NCBI GenBank assembly: GCA_050486285.1 | Contig: JBJHCZ010000002.1 | Span: 62,001-126,000 of the forward strand | Reading direction: 5' to 3' | DNA length: 64,000 bases | DNA from: JAITWN01 sp050486285 | GTDB lineage: Bacteria > Pseudomonadota > Gammaproteobacteria > SZUA-140 | Position numbers and translations under genes: made by a program | Notes under the pieces: generated by a model | Databases searched by the model: none | What the model saw: only the letters and a program-made list of their open reading frames with translations | Told to the model about the DNA's origin: nothing | Part shown: positions 51,326-59,111 of the stretch, in pieces | Layout: each line of letters opens with the position of its first letter | Position numbering within the stretch: position 1 is the first letter of the stretch

Positions 51326-52074
51326 ACCTGATCTATAGGATTCCGCTCTTTCTACCCGCAACACTCGCAATCGGCGTCGCCTCGGCCACGCCGGCGCAGG
51401 ACTTCGCCGCCATCGAGCACAGCGTGCGACAGGCCATGCCGTCGACACGGATCGATTCCGTTGCCCCGTCGCCGGTCGCGGGCCTCGTCGAGGTGGTTGC
51501 TGATCGGAACGTCTTCTACGCCGACACCTCGGGTCGCTGGCTGTTGGTGGGTCACCTCTATGACCTCGAGACCGCCCGGGACGTGACCGCAGAACGCAAG
51601 GCAGCTCTCACGCGCATTACCTGGAACGACCTGCCGCTGGATGCAGCGGTGCGTCACGGCCAGGGTCCGTTGAAGCTCGCCATCTTCTCTGATCCCGACT
51701 GCCCATGGTGTCGCCGGCTCAACAAAGTACTGCGCGATGCGAAGGACATCGAGACCTGGGAGATCATGTTTCCCGTTCCCGCCCTGCACCCGGAAGCCCG
51801 CGACAAGTCCGTGCGCATCCTCTGTGATGCGCAGTCATCAGAGGCCCTCGCCCGCGTGATGGACGGTAAGTCGCTGGAGGGTGCATCGCCTTCCGCGGAC
51901 TGTACCGAACGATCACTGCGAGTGATCGACCGGGCGATGGCCTTTGGACAGACTCATGGCATCCAGGGCACGCCAACCTTGGTCGCGCCCGACGGCCGCA
52001 TGCGCAGCGGGTACCTCCCGCTGGACGAACTCAGGGCCTGGCTGCGGCAAAGCGAGACGGAGGGTACCCGATGA
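51322..52074 (+). CDS. Conjugation-associated DsbC-family disulfide isomerase
   Basis: A 250-residue periplasmic thioredoxin-fold protein with signal peptide, a DsbC-like dimerisation region and the active site FSDPDCPWCRRL (CPWC); a cis-Pro segment lies in GTPTLVAPDG. Such isomerases fold Cys-rich transfer proteins such as TraU and TraN. Linked by overlaps to traB and traV. Confidence 0.9.
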   Translation: MNLIYRIPLFLPATLAIGVASATPAQDFAAIEHSVRQAMPSTRIDSVAPSPVAGLVEVVADRNVFYADTSGRWLLVGHLYDLETARDVTAERKAALTRITWNDLPLDAAVRHGQGPLKLAIFSDPDCPWCRRLNKVLRDAKDIETWEIMFPVPALHPEARDKSVRILCDAQSSEALARVMDGKSLEGASPSADCTERSLRVIDRAMAFGQTHGIQGTPTLVAPDGRMRSGYLPLDELRAWLRQSETEGTR

Positions 52075-52436
52075 ACAGGTCGATTCTTCCAGCCCTGGCG
52101 CTCTCTGTGCTCGTCGGCTGCGCGGGTAGCCCCAAATATGCCTGCGGCGTACCCGAAGGCGTCGGTTGCCGACCGGTCGGCGAGATCTACGAGGCCTCGG
52201 TCGCCGGCGTCCTTCCCGGCAAGCGCAGCGCCCCTGGCCACGAAGTCACAGAGGACGGGCGCAGGGCCGCGGACACACCGATCATCGCAACGATCCAGCC
52301 GGGCGATCCGCTGCTGACGCGCCCGCGTCACATCCGGGTATGGATCGATCGCTGGGAGGATCAGGCAGGTGATCTCATCGACGAGACCTATCTCTACCTG
52401 CGGCTGGACAACGGCGTCTGGTGGATCGGTCAGTGA
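52071..52436 (+). CDS. traV: Conjugative transfer lipoprotein TraV
   Basis: A 121-residue TraV/VirB7-like lipoprotein: lipobox LSVLVGC, Cys-containing KYACGVPEGVGCRPVGEIYE and the C-terminal VWIDRWEDQAGDLIDETYLY. It is the outer-membrane lipoprotein of the core complex. Shorter than F TraV (171) but typical for ICE versions. Its stop overlaps the traC start (TGATG). Confidence 0.87.
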   Translation: MNRSILPALALSVLVGCAGSPKYACGVPEGVGCRPVGEIYEASVAGVLPGKRSAPGHEVTEDGRRAADTPIIATIQPGDPLLTRPRHIRVWIDRWEDQAGDLIDETYLYLRLDNGVWWIGQ

Positions 52437-54958
52437 TGAGCCTCGCCGATCTTTGCCAGCTTGTCGCCCACGAGATCCGGCGCTGGTTCCAGGAGGAACC
52501 GCCCGCCGAGGTCTATGCCGCGGGCGGCATGCCGCCGTCGATCCGCCGCCTGCGGGTCCTCAGTGACCAGCATCGGCTCGCGACGCTGCTGCCGTACGAG
52601 CGGTTCGACCCGCAGACCTGCCTGTTCTTCAACGAGGACAGCGCGGGCTTCATGCTGGAAGTCACCCCCGCGGTCGGTCTCGGGGAGCACCAGCTCAAGG
52701 TACTGAACGGCCTGTTCACGCAGGGCCTGAAACCGGGAACTTCGGTGCAGATCCTGCTCTACGCCTCGCCCGATATCCTGCCACTGCTCGAACACTGGGC
52801 GCAGGCTCGTGATACCCATACCGGCGATGGCGCGGTGTTCCGGTTCCTCGCGGACAAACGGGTCGATTACCTGCGCCGCGGCAACTGGCGATCCCTGTTG
52901 TCGGACCAGCCGATGCTGGTGCGGGACTATCGCCTGTTCGTCTCGGTAGTCCGCCCCGTGTCGCGCAGCGCTGGCGGCGGCTCAGAGAACTCCTGGCTCA
53001 CGCGCACGCGCGAGGCGATCAAGGGCACCCTCTCCTCGGCCGGCCTGTCGAGCCGGTCCGTGGACGCCGACGTCTTCATCAACCTGCTCGATACGATCCT
53101 GAATCCCGCGCGTGATCGCCGTGCGTCACTGCACTGGGAAGACGACCGCCTGCTCAAGGAGCAGGTGATCGCCGGCGACACCCTGCTGATGGTCGGACGT
53201 GACGGACTGGGACTGGGGTATGGTGATCATATCGTCGAGGTGCGCCCCTACTCGGTGCGTCAATACCCGCAGGCCTGGGCCGGCTGGGGCATGAGCGATC
53301 TCATCGGCGATCTCTTCAGCAACACCCTGCGCCTGCCCTGCCCATTTCTGCACACCCTGACGGTGCACATGCCGGACCAGGTCTCGGCCGCGCACGGCGC
53401 AAAGATGAAAGCAGCCCGCGCAACCCAGATGGCGGACTCGTCGATGGGACGCTTCCTGCCTGCATGGCGCGAGCGCAAGCAGGACTGGGACTTCGTCACG
53501 CGCCTCGTCGAGGACGGTCACAAGCTGCTGCAGGCCCACTCCCAAGTGATCTTGTTCGCGCCCCAGGGCGAGGGCGACTACGCCGAACAGCGGCTCAACG
53601 CCCTGTTCGAATCGCGCGGATGGACCCTGCAGAAGGATCGCTTCACCGCCCTGCATGCCTTCCTCTCCGGCCTGCCGTTGATGCCGGGCCCGGGATTCGT
53701 CGACGAGATGCGCGTGCTCGGTCGCCTGCGAACCTTTCTGACCTGGTCTTGCACCAACTCTGCACCGATGGCCGCCGAGTGGAAGGGGACCGGCACGCCG
53801 CTGCTGATGCTGCTCGGCCGCCGCGGCCAGATCATGCATGTCGATCCGTTCGACAACAAGAAGGGGAACTTCAACGTCGCGGTGGCCGCGGCGAGCGGCG
53901 CCGGCAAGAGCTTCTTCACGCAGGAGATGGTCACCAGCCTGCTCGGGACCGGCGGCCGAGTCTGGGTCATCGACTCGGGGCGCAGCTACGAACGCCTCTG
54001 CCACCTGGTCGGCGGCGCCTATCTCGAGTTCTCGGAAGGCACGCGCATCAACCTCAACCCCTTCACCGGCATCCAGGACATCGAGGAGGAAACGCCGCTG
54101 CTCAAGGCGGTGCTGGCCCAGATGGCCGCGCCGAAGGACGGACTCAACAGCCTGCAGAGTGCCTTCCTCGAAGAGGCCATCAAGTTGACCTGGGATGCTC
54201 ACGGCAACCTGGCGACGATCTCCGGAGTCGCGGAATGCCTACTCGACAACGCCGAAGAAAGCGCCCGGCGCGTCGGCCGTATGCTCTATCCCTACACGCG
54301 GGACGGCAGCTATGGCCGCTACTTCGAGGGGGCCGCCAACATCGATCTCGACAAGCCCTTCGTCGTGTTGGAGCTCGGTGAGCTCGATGCCCGCCCGGAC
54401 CTGCAGACCGTGGTGCTCTTGCTTCTGATGATGCGCATCACCGAGGCCATGTACCTCGGGGACCGCAACCAGCGCAAGCTCTGTATCATCGACGAGGCCT
54501 GGCGGCTGATGGGCCAGGGCAACGCCGGGCAGTTCATCGAACAGGGTTACCGCACCGCGCGCAAGTTCGGTGGGGCGTTCATGACCGTCACCCAGGGCAT
54601 CGACGATTACTTCAAGTCCGGCACTTCTAAAGCGGCGCTCGACAACGCCGATTGGGTGTTCCTGCTGCGTCAGAAACCGGAATCGGTCAAAGCCGCCGAG
54701 GCCAGTGATCGCATCATGATGGACGAGACCCTGCGCCGGCTGCTCACCAGTGTCGACACCCAGCAAGGCAAGTACTCGGAGATTGCCGTCATGGGACCCG
54801 GTGGCGCCACCGTCGGCCGCCTCGTCGTGGACCCATTCGCCGAGAAACTCTACTCGACCCGGGCCGAAGAGTACGCCGCCATCGAGGCGATGCAGCGCCA
54901 GGGCCTGAGTCTCGTCGAGGCCGTAGAGCGGCTCGTGGAGACGGGAGGGACTCGATGA
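52436..54958 (+). CDS. traC: Conjugative ATPase TraC (VirB4 family)
   Basis: An 840-residue VirB4-like ATPase that energises pilus assembly. The N-terminal TraC_F domain is followed by a P-loop in VAAASGAGKSFFTQE (about residue 485) and Walker B in KLCIIDEAWRLMG (about 680). The start at 52436 is coupled to traV by TGATG. Confidence 0.95.
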   Translation: MSLADLCQLVAHEIRRWFQEEPPAEVYAAGGMPPSIRRLRVLSDQHRLATLLPYERFDPQTCLFFNEDSAGFMLEVTPAVGLGEHQLKVLNGLFTQGLKPGTSVQILLYASPDILPLLEHWAQARDTHTGDGAVFRFLADKRVDYLRRGNWRSLLSDQPMLVRDYRLFVSVVRPVSRSAGGGSENSWLTRTREAIKGTLSSAGLSSRSVDADVFINLLDTILNPARDRRASLHWEDDRLLKEQVIAGDTLLMVGRDGLGLGYGDHIVEVRPYSVRQYPQAWAGWGMSDLIGDLFSNTLRLPCPFLHTLTVHMPDQVSAAHGAKMKAARATQMADSSMGRFLPAWRERKQDWDFVTRLVEDGHKLLQAHSQVILFAPQGEGDYAEQRLNALFESRGWTLQKDRFTALHAFLSGLPLMPGPGFVDEMRVLGRLRTFLTWSCTNSAPMAAEWKGTGTPLLMLLGRRGQIMHVDPFDNKKGNFNVAVAAASGAGKSFFTQEMVTSLLGTGGRVWVIDSGRSYERLCHLVGGAYLEFSEGTRINLNPFTGIQDIEEETPLLKAVLAQMAAPKDGLNSLQSAFLEEAIKLTWDAHGNLATISGVAECLLDNAEESARRVGRMLYPYTRDGSYGRYFEGAANIDLDKPFVVLELGELDARPDLQTVVLLLLMMRITEAMYLGDRNQRKLCIIDEAWRLMGQGNAGQFIEQGYRTARKFGGAFMTVTQGIDDYFKSGTSKAALDNADWVFLLRQKPESVKAAEASDRIMMDETLRRLLTSVDTQQGKYSEIAVMGPGGATVGRLVVDPFAEKLYSTRAEEYAAIEAMQRQGLSLVEAVERLVETGGTR

Positions 54959-54985
54959 CAGGTTGTCAGGGAGGGTAGACCGCAC

Positions 54986-55315
54986 ATGAACCGCTGGCCA
55001 TACGGACTGTTGCTGGGGATCGCGGGCGGCCTGCTCTCAGTCCTTGCGGAACGCATTGTCTTCCCGCCGTTGACCGTCGCCCAGGTAGACCTCGCCGCGC
55101 TGGTCACCGAACACGTCCGCCATCCTGACCTGATGAAGCTGACGGACGCGGAGCGTTCGATCGAAGCCGCACGTTTCGCCACCCTGCTCGAACAGGAGAC
55201 CGCAAGGCTCTCGCGTGATTACCATGCGGTGATCCTCGCCTCGCCGGCGGTGGTCTCCGGAGCGCCAGACCTCACAGCGGTGCTGCGCAGGCGCATCGAG
55301 GCGCCAACCCCATGA
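54986..55315 (+). CDS. trbI: F-type transfer protein TrbI
   Basis: A 109-residue protein with one N-terminal membrane segment and the TrbI_F signature (FATLLEQETARLSRDYHAVI, LASPAVVSGAPDLTAVLRRR). In F it influences pilus extension and retraction. The ATG at 54986 follows GGAGGG by about 10 bases. It overlaps the traF-like gene by four bases. Confidence 0.85.
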   Translation: MNRWPYGLLLGIAGGLLSVLAERIVFPPLTVAQVDLAALVTEHVRHPDLMKLTDAERSIEAARFATLLEQETARLSRDYHAVILASPAVVSGAPDLTAVLRRRIEAPTP

Positions 55316-55842
55316 CACCCCGGACCGCGGTACTCCAACCCGGGAACCTTCGCGTGCAGATCCGCCGGTTCCTGCGATGGCTGGGCCTGACAGTCAGCAT
55401 CGTCCTGTTCGTCTGGCTCCTGTCGCTGATGCTCTCGCCCTGGTACCGCCTCGGCATCAACGGCACCGAAAGCCTGCCGGGCGTCCTCTACCTGGTGCTC
55501 AAGACCGAGGCCCCGGCCGCCCGCGGCGACCTGGTCGCCTTCTACCCGCCGCAGAATCGCTTCTATCCGCAGGGCATGCTCTTTATCAAGAAGGCCATGG
55601 GCGTGCCGGGCGATGAAGTCACCCGCGAGGGCCGGGATTTCCATATCAACGGCGACTACATCGCCACCGCCAAGATCCGTTCGCGCTCCGGCCAGCCCCT
55701 GCAGCCCGGACCCTCCGGGGTGATCCCGGCCGGACGTTATTTCGTGTGGACACCCCACCCCGACAGCTACGACTCACGCTATGAAGACATCGGCTGGATT
55801 TCCCAAGATCGCATTATCGGTCGCGCTGTTCGCCTGTTCTAG
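55312..55842 (+). CDS. traF: TraF-like S26-family signal peptidase
   Basis: A 176-residue type I signal peptidase-like protein with an N-terminal membrane segment (LGLTVSIVLFVWLLSLML). The catalytic Ser lies in GINGTESLPGVLYLV and the Lys in GMLFIKKAMGVPGDEV. It likely processes the pilin, as in RP4 TraF and SXT equivalents. It is placed between trbI and traW and overlaps traW by about 60 bases. Confidence 0.9.
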   Translation: MTPRTAVLQPGNLRVQIRRFLRWLGLTVSIVLFVWLLSLMLSPWYRLGINGTESLPGVLYLVLKTEAPAARGDLVAFYPPQNRFYPQGMLFIKKAMGVPGDEVTREGRDFHINGDYIATAKIRSRSGQPLQPGPSGVIPAGRYFVWTPHPDSYDSRYEDIGWISQDRIIGRAVRLF

Positions 55843-56425
55843 CGTCCTGCTCGCCCGTGACCTCGGTGTGGTAGGACCCATCTACCCCATCGCCGAGCAG
55901 GACATGCTGCAGACTATCGCGCAGCGCCTCACCGCGCTCGAGGAGACCGGCGAGCTGGCGCGTATCGAGGAGGATGCCAACGCCAGGTATCAAGCCTATG
56001 TCGAACGCCCAGAAGGCGTGCGCCTGCCGCGCGCCACACAGAACCGGACCTACTACGTCGATCCGAGCATCTCCGTGCCCTACGACATCAAGGACCATGA
56101 AGGCCGCATCATTCACCCGGCTGGCACGACGGTAAACCCGCTCGACTACATGACACTATCGAAGCAGCTTCTGTTCTTCGATGGCGACGATCCCGGCCAG
56201 GCCGAGTGGGCGCGATCGATGATTGACGACGATCCAGTGCACATAATACCCATTCTGACCAATGGACCCGTGCTGGCGCTCATGAAGAAATGGCAGGTGC
56301 GCTTGTACTTCGACCAGCAGGGTCAGCTGGTGGAACGATTTCATATTGAACGTGTACCAGCATTGATCGCTACCGATGGGACCCAACTTAAGGTAATGGA
56401 GTTCCGTCAGGGCATCCATGAATGA
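55781..56425 (+). CDS. traW: Conjugative transfer protein TraW
   Basis: A 214-residue periplasmic protein (signal peptide ...SSVLLARD). TraW features are GVVGPIYPIAEQDMLQTIAQ, TYYVDPSISVPYDIKDHEGR, GTTVNPLDYM and the thioredoxin-like end FHIERVPALIATDG. It works with TraU and TrbC in pilus assembly. In F-type operons traU follows; here traU is displaced about 7.2 kb to 63670 by reverse-oriented cargo. Confidence 0.92.
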   Translation: MKTSAGFPKIALSVALFACSSVLLARDLGVVGPIYPIAEQDMLQTIAQRLTALEETGELARIEEDANARYQAYVERPEGVRLPRATQNRTYYVDPSISVPYDIKDHEGRIIHPAGTTVNPLDYMTLSKQLLFFDGDDPGQAEWARSMIDDDPVHIIPILTNGPVLALMKKWQVRLYFDQQGQLVERFHIERVPALIATDGTQLKVMEFRQGIHE

Positions 56426-56844
56426 ACAGCATTCTTCCTCTGGACAAAGCGACCGACTATCTCGGTTCGACCCTCTACAGCCATTAGTGGCATCGGATTC
56501 GACGCCCTAAAGCCGACACTCAACTCGGCAATTGAACTACAAGGCACAGACTTACGGACATGACCACCTGCTGCGACAGCCAGCTTCGCGATACCGAACC
56601 AAAATGCCCACTGACAGTTGGGTGACGATACCGGGCTCGACATCCTGGTCAACCAGCACCGCGTTCGTCGCGTCCATTCGCAACCCTGTAGATCTGGACC
56701 GCGAGAAGTCACCGGCATCTACGACAAGGACGCGCTGCTCGTCTCCGTTTAGATGACGGGGCCGCGATCACCCCATATCGCAAGGCACGCAAGCGACTGC
56801 TCAGACGCAGACAGGCCGCATTTTCTGAAAGTAGAGCCCCCTCA
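56426..56844. other. Junction after traW, decayed sequence
   Basis: About 420 bases with no intact gene. Short frames in two phases (for example VTGIYDKDALLVSV ending near 56753, plus strand) look like the remains of a broken coding region, but no family could be named. It is the left boundary of the cargo inserted between traW and traU. Confidence 0.35.
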
Positions 56845-59109
56845 TCAGACATCGACATCGTCGAAAATGCTCCTGGTGCCATGTGGCTTGTCGATGGTCC
56901 CGGCTGTGCCGAGCGATCGGGGCGCCCTATCTGGACGTGCATGATCGTTGTCGTTAATCCAGTCTTTCGCCAGATCGATCTCGCGATCAATGATCCGCAC
57001 CGCTTCTGCGTCATCGCCGAACCTGTCCTTCAGCGTCTTGAGGCTTTCGAACATATGTTCCATGTATTCATCGGCAGGTTCGTCACCCCTGTATCCATCC
57101 TGTTCCTCTTCGCGCACCCGGCTCAGCCTTGGCAGCAAGTCTGAGCGGACCCTGGCGATAAGCGCGTCGAATTCAGCATCTGTGAACATGCTGCGAATAT
57201 CCACGTCGTCGAGCGCATACACGTCTTCGCCACTCACGGCATATGCGCTCACGGCTTGAACGAAGATCTTCCTGTTCTCCTCTGGCAGCAACCCGAACTC
57301 ATGTAAACGCATAGCAAGGGCTACCTCGGAAGAAGAGCTCAACAACAGGCCGGGACGGCAAACCTTGTCAATCAGTTCCGGGTTCGTCTGAAGGTAGAGG
57401 GTCAGAAATTCTTTCGAGCACCGCCGGGTGAGGAATGAATACAGCGACCACTTCGCGCCCCAAGTCGCCAGATGCTGGGACTTGTATTTCTCGCTCGCAG
57501 TGAACTCTGCAAGCCGAGCGATCATCTGCGGATAGAGCGGCTTCGGCACCATCACCGCTTGCTCTATACCGACATTTCCGCAGGTTACCTGCTCGATCAG
57601 ATTCTCGGTGGCGCTTCCCAGCAGGAAGATGCCCAGAAGGTCCGGACTCCGAGCCAAAGCGGAAGCGAACGCGTCGCCGATCGTCGGGTGTTTGAAGCGC
57701 CATACCGACTCACCGTCCGCCAGCTGGTGCAGGACGAGACTGCCATTCAAGGACTCCAGTGCCGTAATGCATTTCCCGAGGCTACTGCCTAGCCTGCGCA
57801 GGGCATCTTCTTCCGTTTCCCGCAATGAAATCGGACTTTCGAGATAGTCCTTTTTCATATAGATAAGTGCTAGTGCCGCCATGCTGTCCTTGTCCAGTCC
57901 GTCGAGAACTTCCTGCAGCAATTGCTCCCGCTTCTGCACGAATTGACCAAGGTGATACTCCGTCAGATCAAGCCGCTTGGTGAAGGTTGGGTCCGCAAGC
58001 CGTCTGGCTATTTCGGGGATGAAGCGCGGGTGTGCCGCCACCGAAGGAAGGTGCGGCTTGATCTCGGCCCTGAACGCAGGGAGCTGACTACCGAGCTTCA
58101 GATGGTTGTAGAGGATCTGCTGCTTCTCTTGGATTGAGAGGTCGTGAACGTCGATCACTACCTGGCTCTCGTTGAACAGCGGGAAGGCGCTTTCTTTGAG
58201 ATCACGCCGGGCACGCTTGTAGATGTAGTCCCGCGAAGTCATCACGATCTTAGCCCCCTGGCGCAGCATGGTCCTTACCTGCGGCAGGATGTGGTTCCAC
58301 GAGTGCGCCAGAGACGATTCGTACTGCATGATGCCAAAGGCGTCATCGACCCAGAAGAACTGCGACGGCTCCTCCGGATTCCATCGCTCTTCCACCTTGG
58401 CGGGATCATTCAGCTTCAGCACTGACGAGCCCCACTTATCGGCAGCGGCCATGGCCAACATCGAGGCGATTGTTGTCTTGCCTGCCGCCGGCTCTCCAAT
58501 CAGCATCACGAACCCGTGTTCGTTTAAAGCCTCCACCGCTTTTCCATAGGAGGTCGTGATGACCACCTTCGCGAGGTCTTCGCGCATCGACTCCAGCACC
58601 GCTCGGGCTTGTGCATAGGCGCGCTCATCCAGAATCTGGCTCAAGTCTCCGAGCCCATACATGCGCGGCACATGCATGCGCAGACTCTTCCTCTCCCTAA
58701 CCTGCTGATTGATCCAGGTGGAGCCAAAAACCAACACATGCTGGACCCCGGCCTGGGTCAGCAGGGCCTTAACCTTGGCCGTCTGCGCCCCCGAAACTCC
58801 GGCATTCGTCATCAGTACATAAACGTCGCACTGATCTGCGGCTACGAGCCTGCGAACCTTCTCGATCTCGTCGTTGATGTCTGACGGCCTTAGGTTATGC
58901 GCGGCGTCCGCCGTGAACTTGCACTGGATCACGAAGCGGCCTGCATAGACTTCGCCCGGCGCAGGAGCCCAGGTGCCGGCAAACGCGCCATCCTTGCCCG
59001 CATCGTTCGAGTCGAGGAACGATTCGACGGTCTGCCCCAGAACCTCGCGGCAGATCGTCTGGCATAGCTGCTGAAAACTGTTCCACCCCAGGCGGTGCAA
59101 TTCGTACAT
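56845..59109 (-). CDS. Mrr-type nuclease/STAND NTPase (defence)
   Basis: A 754-residue protein. Residues 1-130 resemble an Mrr-like PD-(D/E)xK nuclease (NDAGKDGAFAG with the Asp, then RFVIQCKFTADA with Q-x-K). Residues about 195-330 form a STAND/nSTAND3 NTPase: Walker A LIGEPAAGKTTIASML, Walker B FFWVDDAFG, sensor IVMTSRDYIYKRA. The remainder is helical. This architecture parallels Avs-type antiphage sensors. It starts two bases after the stop of the SMC-like gene, so the two are cotranslated; both run opposite to the tra genes. Confidence 0.85.
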   Translation of the reverse strand: MYELHRLGWNSFQQLCQTICREVLGQTVESFLDSNDAGKDGAFAGTWAPAPGEVYAGRFVIQCKFTADAAHNLRPSDINDEIEKVRRLVAADQCDVYVLMTNAGVSGAQTAKVKALLTQAGVQHVLVFGSTWINQQVRERKSLRMHVPRMYGLGDLSQILDERAYAQARAVLESMREDLAKVVITTSYGKAVEALNEHGFVMLIGEPAAGKTTIASMLAMAAADKWGSSVLKLNDPAKVEERWNPEEPSQFFWVDDAFGIMQYESSLAHSWNHILPQVRTMLRQGAKIVMTSRDYIYKRARRDLKESAFPLFNESQVVIDVHDLSIQEKQQILYNHLKLGSQLPAFRAEIKPHLPSVAAHPRFIPEIARRLADPTFTKRLDLTEYHLGQFVQKREQLLQEVLDGLDKDSMAALALIYMKKDYLESPISLRETEEDALRRLGSSLGKCITALESLNGSLVLHQLADGESVWRFKHPTIGDAFASALARSPDLLGIFLLGSATENLIEQVTCGNVGIEQAVMVPKPLYPQMIARLAEFTASEKYKSQHLATWGAKWSLYSFLTRRCSKEFLTLYLQTNPELIDKVCRPGLLLSSSSEVALAMRLHEFGLLPEENRKIFVQAVSAYAVSGEDVYALDDVDIRSMFTDAEFDALIARVRSDLLPRLSRVREEEQDGYRGDEPADEYMEHMFESLKTLKDRFGDDAEAVRIIDREIDLAKDWINDNDHARPDRAPRSLGTAGTIDKPHGTRSIFDDVDV

Positions 59110-59111
59110 GG

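Noticed and set aside
53126..54202. 358-aa frame antisense to traC
   Set aside because: Shadow frame in the complement of the conserved TraC ATPase; no start signal or domain.
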